A stretch of DNA of 64,000 nt. It comes from Bacillota bacterium. GTDB lineage: Bacteria; Bacillota; Clostridia; Lachnospirales; Lachnospiraceae. Positions 25,204-32,577 of the stretch are shown one piece after another; position 1 is the first letter of the stretch, and each line of letters opens with the position of its first letter. Below the pieces are notes generated by a model. It was not told the origin of the DNA, did no database searches, and saw only the letters and a list, made by a program, of their open reading frames with translations. The stretch spans positions 1-64,000 of the forward strand of contig JAEYOY010000032.1 of NCBI GenBank assembly GCA_023411215.1. The letters are read 5' to 3'. The position numbers and the translations under genes are program-made.

Positions 25204-26313
25204 CTATTCCTCAGCTGATTCGACGTCTTGTTTGATCATCGCTTCAAAGCCGCTACTAAAGCGCATGGTTCCATCACTCATAACCCATAAGGCTTCCGTT
25301 CCCTCAAGGTCTTCAATCAGTTGGAGACCTTTTTCATACGGCAGATTAAAAATAGCTGTGGATAATGCATCTGCCAGGCCTGAATTCTCAGTCACTATGG
25401 ATACTGCCGTAAATTTCTCCGCCGGCATTAAAGTAGATGGATCAATAATATGGTGGTACTCAACTCCGTCCACCGTATAATATCTCTCATAGTCTCCACT
25501 AGAAACCAGAGATAAGTTTTCTAAATTAAGAATATAGAGATACTTCTCTTCACTATCCTTTTCAGGATTCTGAATACCTACATTCCATGAAGCCTCCACT
25601 CCGACATCGGTTCCTTCGTTCATCTCAGCCAATACACTATAGCCCTTGCTTCCGATAGCGCGAACATTACCACCTACACTTAGGAGTCCATGCGTATAAC
25701 CCTTTTCCATTGCCAGCTGTGCTACCTGTTCCGTAGCATAACCCTTTGCGATCGCTCCGACGTCCAGACTCATCTCCGGATCCTCCAGATATACCGTGGA
25801 TGCCGACTCATCAATAATCATCTTACTGATATCCGTATGCTTCTCCTTCTCCTTAAGGATCTCCATGGGAGGAAGCTCGGCATTCTCCGGGTCATCTGTC
25901 CCTGCCTCACGGTAATCATGCCAAACCTCAAGAACTGCACCAAAAGCTACATTCACTGTACCTTCCGACAATTCATAAGCATCTCTGCTAAATAGAAGCA
26001 TATCTATAATTTTATGATCCACCTCTACCGGTGCAATTCCCGCATTGTCGTTAATTGTCTTAATATTATTGATACCTTCATAATCGTGATATTTATCATA
26101 AAGTTCATGATATACCTTCAAATCATCATAAACAGATTGTGCAAATTCAGAAAAAATCTCTTTGTTATCAGAATATCCCACTATAGTTGTTACTGTATCA
26201 AATAGCTCTAAAAACTGTGCCTGGTATCTGGTCAGCTCAGGCTCCTTCTTACAGGCTGTCATATTTAAAATTATCACTGTAATCATTAATACAACTATAA
26301 ATTTGCGTTTCAA
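25204..26313 (-). CDS. apbE: FAD:protein FMN transferase lipoprotein (ApbE)
   Basis: A 369-residue ApbE with a lipoprotein signal (hydrophobic 6-18, lipobox ending TAC at about Cys21), so it acts outside the cell membrane. ApbE transfers FMN from FAD to a Thr in its target by a phosphoester bond. Family signatures are EGTVNVAFGAVLEVWHDYR, the Mg/FAD region SLDVGAIAKGYATEQV, GLLSVGGNVRAIGSKG, HHIIDPSTLMPAE and GLADALSTAIFNLP. It is the last gene of the ndh2-dmkB-dmkA-pplA-apbE series, though a terminator and a 384-bp gap separate it from pplA. Confidence 0.95.
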   Translation of the reverse strand: MKRKFIVVLMITVIILNMTACKKEPELTRYQAQFLELFDTVTTIVGYSDNKEIFSEFAQSVYDDLKVYHELYDKYHDYEGINNIKTINDNAGIAPVEVDHKIIDMLLFSRDAYELSEGTVNVAFGAVLEVWHDYREAGTDDPENAELPPMEILKEKEKHTDISKMIIDESASTVYLEDPEMSLDVGAIAKGYATEQVAQLAMEKGYTHGLLSVGGNVRAIGSKGYSVLAEMNEGTDVGVEASWNVGIQNPEKDSEEKYLYILNLENLSLVSSGDYERYYTVDGVEYHHIIDPSTLMPAEKFTAVSIVTENSGLADALSTAIFNLPYEKGLQLIEDLEGTEALWVMSDGTMRFSSGFEAMIKQDVESAEE

Positions 26314-26697
26314 GGACTCACCTCATATCATTCTACTTGTCAAACAACTCTGTAACCTTCTAATCCACAAGCTTCTTATCTCATGAAATTAACTTTTGTA
26401 CTTCATTCAGACTACTCTTCCTATCATATATCTATCTGTTACCTAAATCAAGAGTATTTACAACGCTTCATAGCTCTGCTCGCAGGCATTATTCGCATGT
26501 GCGCGTTCGCATTTTGTAAGTGAGCTTACTAAATTGAGCAAACATTGTTTATTCAAATTGCTCACATTTGCTTATGCGGAAATAAATAAGGCTGCTGCGA
26601 AACATTACTGTTCAATGTTTTGCAACAGCCTTATAACACATCAACTTTTCCCCGAGTTACGAGAGATCCGTTGTATGCCAGTTACACTTTAATGATA
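26314..26697. other. Intergenic region between pplA-like gene and apbE
   Basis: Holds the pplA-like terminator at 26586-26635 and a set of small inverted repeats, among them TGAGCAA facing TTGCTCA (about 26537-26567) and a TAGCTCTGCTCG word near 26470 that recurs as TAGCTCCGCTCG near 36540. The apbE promoter should be in this stretch. No gene is seen. Confidence 0.5.
26586..26635 (-). terminator. Intrinsic terminator after the PplA-like gene
   Basis: AATAAGGCTGCTGCGAAACATT (about 26586-26607) pairs with AATGTTTTGCAACAGCCTTAT (26615-26635) with few mismatches, and the minus strand continues TTATTT. It lies 62 bp past the stop. Confidence 0.8.
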
Positions 26698-27807
26698 TTA
26701 CTTAGCTGCGCTAGCTGCTGCCTTTTCGATATCAGCAACAAAAGCATTAACATGTACTGTTACAGAAGCTGCTAAGTCTGCATCTGCAGGCTTGCCTTCT
26801 GTTAAAGCAATACCCTTAACTTCATCTACAGTCTTGCCTACAACATAAGTTGCGAATGCGTTAGCCTGCTCATACCACTCCTTACCGATAGCGGAAGCCT
26901 TCTTCATACCATAAGCATCCTTTAATTCCTGCTTGGTCTGAGGTGCTACTGCTAAATCTGTAGTGATAACGCCAGCGGTTGTGAAGTTAACATTACCCTG
27001 GGAAGCATCGATTACACAGCTGGAGATCTTGCCTTCTGCATTGAAGGTAGATGCGATATAGTAAGAATATGCCTGAGCTAAGCCTTCGCCTTCTGCGCTA
27101 GCATCTTTGGACTTTGCCATATCGGTAGAAATACCAAGACCTAACTGATCGCCTTCTACTGCACCTAATTCCTGAGCATTAGCAACAGCCTTCTCAAGAG
27201 TAGCTACATAATCAGTGATATGTACGGTTACGGAAGCAGCTAAATCAGCATCGGTAGGAACGCCTTCTTCATTTACAGCGATACCTTTTACTTCATCAAC
27301 AGTCTTGCCGATAACATAAGCAGCGAAAGCATCTGCCTGCTCATTCCACTCTTTAGCAATACTGGAAGCCTTAGCCATACCATACTCAGCGCCAAGCTCT
27401 TGCTTAGACTTGAAAGTAGTTGCAATATCAGTTACAAGCTTGCCTTCTTTAGAGAAGTTCATCTTAGTCTGAGCTGTATCAAGCTTGCAATCTAAAATCT
27501 TGCCATCTGCACTAACTAAAACAGCTACAACAACGGAATCAACCTGAGCCAAACCGTCCTTTTCGCCTGCATTTGCACTCTTAGCAAGAGATGTAGTTAC
27601 TGCAAGACCAGTCTTCGCAGCTGCTGCAGTTGTTTCTGTTGCAGCGGGTGCTTCTGTTGCTGCGGGTGCCTCTGTTGCAGCGGGTGCTTCTGTTGCTGCA
27701 GGTGCCGCTGTGGGCTCTGTTGCTGCGGGCTCTGTCTTTGAACCACAAGCAACAAACAATGACATTACCATTACTAATGTAAGTAACATCGCCATAATTT
27801 TCTTCAT
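26698..27807 (-). CDS. pplA: PplA-like flavinylated electron-transfer lipoprotein
   Basis: A 369-residue lipoprotein: signal peptide with lipobox FVACG (Cys21), an Ala/Pro/Thr/Glu linker of repeated APAATE units (about 26-62) and two homologous domains of about 150 residues (66-210 and 215-369). Each domain contains KQEL-x3-YGM, a KEW-x-EQA segment, GKTVDEVKGIA and DADLAASVTVH. The last fits the ApbE flavinylation spacing D-x5-T (D188/T194 and D344/T350). This agrees with Listeria PplA, which carries two FMN groups and passes electrons to outside acceptors. I chose the ATG at 27807, which has GGAGGAAAG upstream. Confidence 0.88.
   Translation of the reverse strand: MKKIMAMLLTLVMVMSLFVACGSKTEPAATEPTAAPAATEAPAATEAPAATEAPAATETTAAAAKTGLAVTTSLAKSANAGEKDGLAQVDSVVVAVLVSADGKILDCKLDTAQTKMNFSKEGKLVTDIATTFKSKQELGAEYGMAKASSIAKEWNEQADAFAAYVIGKTVDEVKGIAVNEEGVPTDADLAASVTVHITDYVATLEKAVANAQELGAVEGDQLGLGISTDMAKSKDASAEGEGLAQAYSYYIASTFNAEGKISSCVIDASQGNVNFTTAGVITTDLAVAPQTKQELKDAYGMKKASAIGKEWYEQANAFATYVVGKTVDEVKGIALTEGKPADADLAASVTVHVNAFVADIEKAAASAAK
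27618..27737 (-). repeat. 18-bp coding repeat in the PplA-like linker
   Basis: The DNA encoding the APAATE linker is made of tandem units of about 18 bp, with small synonymous changes. Such slippage-prone linkers commonly vary in length between strains. The linker would hold the two flavin domains away from the membrane. Confidence 0.75.
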
Positions 27808-27887
27808 AGATCTTTCCTCCATATTGGGTTATATTGTTTTTGTGTAACATTTATATTAATTCCATTGTTAATGGAAAAAATACCGTA

Positions 27888-28793
27888 TTACTTTGCCACA
27901 AAGGCACTGATAAAGATGATTAGGGAATTAAAACCCATAATCAGAATGTAATTCTTAATTGCCATCAGGAAGGTGGTTGCCTTCTCCTGTTTTTGGAAGA
28001 ATGTATTGATATTCTTCTGTACCGGAATAATCGTAATCAGAGATATCAAGCAAACAGGTGATAGAATACCGACAATCACCATAACGATTGTTGCCAGATA
28101 GGTCGCATAATAGAGAGCAGCGAAAAGATAAAGCGCTTTTTTTCCTATATAATATGGCAGTGTATGTCGTTTTACCGCGATATCCTTTTCCAGATCACAG
28201 ATGTTATTCGCCAGCATTATGTTGGCTGTTGTGCAAAACGGTGCTATAGAAAATAACAAAAGTGAAAATAATGGAAGCACTTGAAATTCCAGGGATATTG
28301 TCTCAAAATTAACACTCATGCTCAAAAAAGTACCGGCAGGAAGATTAATATAAAGGATAATGAACGGTATTAACAAACCGTAAAAAGCTCCTGACAACAC
28401 TTCTCCAAGGGGTTGCCTGGATATCGGTACCGGTCCGTAGGTATAAAACACACCACACAGGAAGCATAGACCGCCAACCAGGAATATAACGATATCTGTC
28501 TGAAACGCAAGTAATAATCCCAACGCAGCACTGACTATAAATAACACATAGATAATAATGAGTGCTGTTTTTCTATTAAACTGCAGTGTCTGATGATTAT
28601 TCTTCGTATCTATGTAATTATTAATTGCAGTAGTTGTTAAATCAAACAGAAACATAGAGGCAAAGAACAACATCGTAAGGCCCCATTTTATCGGCTGTCC
28701 CTGATACACCAACAGAGCAATCGTAATTAGAAATGCAAAGGTACTGGTTATTTTCGTCATTATCTCTACATAATCTAAAAATCGCTTTATCAT
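27888..28793 (-). CDS. dmkA: UbiA-family prenyltransferase (DmkA-like)
   Basis: A 301-residue membrane prenyltransferase with about eight hydrophobic segments. The two Asp-rich motifs of the UbiA family are NNYIDTKNN (N-x3-D form) and NNICDLEKD. In the Listeria electron-transfer locus the related DmkA makes a dedicated demethylmenaquinone from dihydroxynaphthoate, and the neighbouring ndh2, dmkB and pplA make the same role likely here. I chose the ATG at 28793 (GAGGGAG upstream); an upstream ATG at 28823 has a poor site. A classical MenA role cannot be excluded from sequence. Confidence 0.85.
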   Translation of the reverse strand: MIKRFLDYVEIMTKITSTFAFLITIALLVYQGQPIKWGLTMLFFASMFLFDLTTTAINNYIDTKNNHQTLQFNRKTALIIIYVLFIVSAALGLLLAFQTDIVIFLVGGLCFLCGVFYTYGPVPISRQPLGEVLSGAFYGLLIPFIILYINLPAGTFLSMSVNFETISLEFQVLPLFSLLLFSIAPFCTTANIMLANNICDLEKDIAVKRHTLPYYIGKKALYLFAALYYATYLATIVMVIVGILSPVCLISLITIIPVQKNINTFFQKQEKATTFLMAIKNYILIMGFNSLIIFISAFVAK

Positions 28794-28927
28794 AGTTCTC
28801 TCCCTCAATGTTGTTTTTGACATCCGCTTTCTGACTCTTACATGCCCAATTATAATTGAGACATGTAAGATTAAGAAAACAGTAAGACATTATGTGTATA
28901 AAATTTCTATTAGAAGAATTGAACTCC

Positions 28928-29905
28928 TTAGGATAAACGGGATGCTTTCTTCAACACATTAATCAATTGCTCCTTTTTGTGTAAAGGCATAGAAAGCTCT
29001 TCTATAATCCTCATGGATTTGTTATAGAACTTATCTATCATCAGCCTGGTGAACTTAAGTCCACCTGCCTTAACGACTGCTGCATTAATATCCTCTCTGG
29101 TGATTGCATGGGCCATTGCTTTTTCTTTAAAATCACCGAGCTGGGATAAGGCATGGATCAGAGGAAGAGTAATTACACCCTGCTCATAATCCGATTGTAC
29201 CGGTTTATTGGCACCCTCTACTGTCTCTTCAAAATCAATACAGTCATCGGATAGCTGAAATATCATACCGACATAAAACCCAAGCTGACGATATCTCTTC
29301 GCCTGCTCCTCAGTACAATTAGAAAATATTGCTCCTGCGAAGAAAGATGCTTCAAAGAGTGCTGCGGTCTTACCGGATATTATTTTAAGATAACGGAAGA
29401 TGGATAGATTAATGTTACCATTGTTAACATGCTGGTTTAATTCACCTAAGCATACCCTTCCGACATAATCAGGTAAAGCCATATCCAGATAATCCTTCTT
29501 ATTCTCTATGGAAGCAGCCATACGAAGAGCTACACTCAACAGATAATCACCACAGATAACCGCTGTTTTTTTACCATACTTCTTCTGCAGGGTTACATCT
29601 CCCCTGCGAAGCTCAGCATTATCAATAATATCATCATGAACAAGTGTTGCCAGATGCAGAATTTCGATTGCTGCTGCAATCTTCACTGCATTCTTATGGA
29701 TCATTCCGTTCTCATCTTCAGCGCAGATAAGCACTGAGACAGCACGGATGAATTTTCCTCTGGAGGTCATTAGATGCTTCGTATATTCTCTAATAATCAA
29801 CGGTGACGTGGAAAGCGTTCTATCTACTTCCTGCATCACCAGCTCCAGGGCTTCCTCTGAGCGGATTAATTCGATATTAACTTCTTGTTTTATCTTGTTA
29901 GTCAT
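28928..29905 (-). CDS. dmkB: Polyprenyl diphosphate synthase (DmkB-like)
   Basis: A 325-residue trans-isoprenyl diphosphate synthase. The first Asp-rich motif is in LVHDDIIDNAELRRG (about residue 84) and the second is QLSDDCIDFEE (about residue 215). GKFIRAVSVLICAE resembles the usual GKRxRP substrate site but lacks the Pro. It makes the long isoprenoid tail for a quinone; the chain length is not readable. The start overlaps the ndh2 stop by 8 bp, so translation is coupled. Confidence 0.88.
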   Translation of the reverse strand: MTNKIKQEVNIELIRSEEALELVMQEVDRTLSTSPLIIREYTKHLMTSRGKFIRAVSVLICAEDENGMIHKNAVKIAAAIEILHLATLVHDDIIDNAELRRGDVTLQKKYGKKTAVICGDYLLSVALRMAASIENKKDYLDMALPDYVGRVCLGELNQHVNNGNINLSIFRYLKIISGKTAALFEASFFAGAIFSNCTEEQAKRYRQLGFYVGMIFQLSDDCIDFEETVEGANKPVQSDYEQGVITLPLIHALSQLGDFKEKAMAHAITREDINAAVVKAGGLKFTRLMIDKFYNKSMRIIEELSMPLHKKEQLINVLKKASRLS

Positions 29906-32015
29906 TATAAATATACCACTTTCTGACGAATGGTAGTTTCTTCCACAGCTTCTTCAGCCCGGGCATAGCGTAGTAATCAAGTCCTAAGGTTCTACCTGCT
30001 CCAATCAGAACAGCGATTCCAGCGAAAATCATCCAGAAAGTCCCCAGATATAAGCCGGTAGTACATACAAACATGAACTGTAGAACTAAGGAAACAGCTG
30101 CTGCAGGAGTTGTGAATAATCCTCCCATTAGTGCTAATCCAATTATAATCTCTGCAACAACGATAAATATCTGCATGATAAGCTGCACATTATCGTAAGG
30201 TAAAATCAGTTTATCTACAAACCAATTCATAAGCGGTACATCCAGCTTGAAAGCAAAATCACCGATTTTTGAATGGGCCAAATCTTTACCACTTAAAAGG
30301 ATAACCTTAAACAGTCCAAGGAAATCAAAATTAATGAAAACCTGACCGATCTGCTGTACTGCTTCGGCTGCACCTTCTGCTGCTCCGGTCGCTCCCGATA
30401 CAGCATCCGCCGCTCCGGCTGCTCCTGCTGCACTGGTTGCTCCTGACACCGCATCCGCTGTTAACTGGATTGCATGGGAAGCCTTCGTAGCTACCATCTG
30501 AACTGCTTTAACAACACCATCTGCTGCTGCAGTGGTTGCAGAGGATACGGCATCTGTCTCACCTGCTGCCTGAGGATAAAGAATACTGTTGTACCAAGCA
30601 TTTGCTCCACCGAAGAAGCCGGTAAGCTTTGGTCCGGTAACCCATCCCTCTACGATCTTCATAATACCTTCGAATAGCCATACAGCACCGAGCCATACTC
30701 TAAGCGGCATTAATAGAAAGCTTGGTGTACGATTGGAAAAATGTCCACCAACAAAGCTTCTGCAGTTACGAATAGTGAAGATTTCCATCTTCAAATAATG
30801 GAATACCTTATTCCAGCCTAATACCTGGATAAAATATATAATATTAATAAAATGCTTTGCAAACATAGCCAGGAAGGAAGGCATACTGAAGAAATGACCT
30901 GGAAGACCTACATGACATACCGCATAACGTCCGCCGATACTTACCATAACACCATGGAACTTCGGGTTGTATTCCTCTAATTTCCCTTCACCCTTAATAG
31001 CAACTTCTATATTATGTGCTGCCGTGTGGGAACTTTGCTCACAGTTCTCAACCATCTGCGGAACCGGACGTTCTTCACCCGGTGCAATGTAATTCATATT
31101 ATCGCCGATAACATATACGTTCTGATTCTTAGTAGAACGAAGATATTCGTCCACCTGAACACGACCACCGCGAGTTACCTCTAAGGCATCCGCAGATTTC
31201 TGAACAACATCTACACTCTGGATACCTGCAGCCCAGATAATCGTTCCCGCCTTGTAGTGGTTTATCTTATCTCCCTGCTTCAGCTCGATGAAATCGCTGC
31301 CGATATTGGAAACAAAGGCATTCATGATAAGTTTAACACCCATCTTCTCGAGACGTCTTGCCACCTTAGCTGACAACTTCTCTGTCAGGTTCGGTATCGG
31401 TCTGCTTAAACCATCCACGTTAACCATTGTTACCTCTCTGCGATCAATGTCAAATTTTTCGCATAAAAAAGGAACATATTCGGCTAATTCACCGATCATC
31501 TCAACACCGGTAAAGCCGGCACCGACAACATAAAACGTAAGTAATCTTCTTCTCTCCTCCGCATTCGTTTCACAAGCCGCAATACGGAATGTGTTTTGAA
31601 TGTGATCTCTAAGTACTACTGCATCCTCATAGGACCATAGCTTGAAAGTGAATTCCTCCGCTCCGGGTACTCCGTAGAAGGTAGGCTTCGAACCAGCCGC
31701 TAACACCAAGTAATCATAAGAATAGGTTTCGTTTTCGGCAACAACCGCTCTCTTCTCATAATCAATCGAAGTAACCGTATCCATCTTCACATTAACCCGA
31801 CGTCCGGCAAATACCTTCTTAAGACTGATCTTGATACTTTCTTCGTCCACACGGTTAGCCGCAACCTCATGAAGCTCAGTAAGCATGGTGTGGAAAGGAT
31901 TCTTGTCAATAATTGTAATACTGACATCGTTCCTTTTTTTGAACTTCCTTGCTAATTTTTTTGCTGCCAATATACCAGCGTAACCGGCACCGACAATAAC
32001 AATTTTCTTTTCCAT
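29898..32015 (-). CDS. ndh2: Type II NADH dehydrogenase fused to a DoxX-like membrane domain with flavinylation motifs
   Basis: A 705-residue protein. Residues 1-430 are a type II NADH dehydrogenase: FAD-binding VGAGYAG (8-14), NADH-binding VGAGFTGVE (164-172), and YVIGDNMNY near 301. Residues about 432-690 form a DoxX-like membrane part: helix 1 at about 433-454, helices 2-4 at about 610-632, 636-656 and 658-676, then a basic tail. Between helix 1 and helix 2 is an Ala-rich insert with three copies of D-A-V-S-[SG]-A-T (Thr494, Thr527, Thr543), the pattern ApbE modifies. The positive-inside rule places this insert outside the cell, where ApbE acts. First gene of the operon; start ATG with AAGGAG upstream. 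Confidence 0.92.
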   Translation of the reverse strand: MEKKIVIVGAGYAGILAAKKLARKFKKRNDVSITIIDKNPFHTMLTELHEVAANRVDEESIKISLKKVFAGRRVNVKMDTVTSIDYEKRAVVAENETYSYDYLVLAAGSKPTFYGVPGAEEFTFKLWSYEDAVVLRDHIQNTFRIAACETNAEERRRLLTFYVVGAGFTGVEMIGELAEYVPFLCEKFDIDRREVTMVNVDGLSRPIPNLTEKLSAKVARRLEKMGVKLIMNAFVSNIGSDFIELKQGDKINHYKAGTIIWAAGIQSVDVVQKSADALEVTRGGRVQVDEYLRSTKNQNVYVIGDNMNYIAPGEERPVPQMVENCEQSSHTAAHNIEVAIKGEGKLEEYNPKFHGVMVSIGGRYAVCHVGLPGHFFSMPSFLAMFAKHFINIIYFIQVLGWNKVFHYLKMEIFTIRNCRSFVGGHFSNRTPSFLLMPLRVWLGAVWLFEGIMKIVEGWVTGPKLTGFFGGANAWYNSILYPQAAGETDAVSSATTAAADGVVKAVQMVATKASHAIQLTADAVSGATSAAGAAGAADAVSGATGAAEGAAEAVQQIGQVFINFDFLGLFKVILLSGKDLAHSKIGDFAFKLDVPLMNWFVDKLILPYDNVQLIMQIFIVVAEIIIGLALMGGLFTTPAAAVSLVLQFMFVCTTGLYLGTFWMIFAGIAVLIGAGRTLGLDYYAMPGLKKLWKKLPFVRKWYIYND

Positions 32016-32069
32016 GTCTGCTCCTTACTGTTTTTTCATGCAAATTTTACGAAAAATTTCGCATTTGCA

Positions 32070-32089
32070 ATTGTTAAGTTTGTAACAAT
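32070..32089. promoter_or_regulatory. Rex-like operator in the ndh2 leader
   Basis: TTGTTAAGTTTGTAACAA (32071-32088) matches the clostridial Rex pattern TTGTTAA-N4-TTAACAA with one mismatch, and the flanking A and T extend a 7-6-7 perfect inverted repeat. It lies 56 bp upstream of the ndh2 ATG and downstream of the predicted promoter, a position suited to repression. Rex responds to the NADH/NAD ratio, which fits control of an NADH-oxidising pathway. Confidence 0.55.
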
Positions 32090-32143
32090 CTTTTACACAA
32101 CTTACAAGTAACCCCAGTACTCCATGTTACATTTACTGTGCTT

Positions 32144-32172
32144 AGTATAACACGTTATGAATAATTTGAAAA
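32144..32172 (-). promoter_or_regulatory. Predicted promoter of the ndh2 operon
   Basis: Reading on the minus strand: TTTTCA (32172-32167), 17 bases, then TATACT (32149-32144). It would give a leader of about 120 bases that contains the Rex-like palindrome. Confidence 0.5.
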
Positions 32173-32332
32173 CATTTTTTCAAAAAATAGTGAATATGGC
32201 TACTCTTTTTGCGATTGCACACTCCTCTTTGTGCATATCATATAAAACTGATAGGAATTAGCTTTATCGCATCAAAGTACATGAAATAATTGTCATATTT
32301 GGTCGTAGCGGCACCCGATATCCCCTAACGCG

Positions 32333-32368
32333 AAAAGCTGTATCTCCCCAGACACAGCTTTTCTTTTT
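32333..32368. terminator. Hairpin between ndh2 and the second uvrA
   Basis: A 9-bp perfect stem AAAAGCTGT (32333-32341) with ACAGCTTTT (32354-32362), followed by CTTTTT on the plus strand and TTTTCG on the minus strand. It lies 215 bp past the stop of the minus-strand uvrA paralogue and is its best terminator candidate. The rest of the 32173-32577 gap shows nothing else. Confidence 0.5.
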
Positions 32369-32577
32369 CAGCTCTATTTTATTCCTACTACCCACTTTGT
32401 AAGTTATCCGATGCGGAGACTTACATGGATACAAAAAGTTGCTTTAGAACTTTTGTATCATATATTAATGAAAGCCAGCCTGCGCTTTAATTAATCATAT
32501 TCATATAATATATTAATTATGATATATCTATTAATCTATTTATAATACTCTTAACTTAATTTATAGTATCTCTTATT

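Noticed and set aside
27618..27737. Short regular repeats as a possible CRISPR array
   Set aside because: Units are contiguous, in frame and encode the APAATE linker; there are no unique spacers.
27581..27850. 89-codon frame with Arg/Ser/Asn-rich repeats
   Set aside because: It is the alternate-frame reading of the PplA-like linker repeat.
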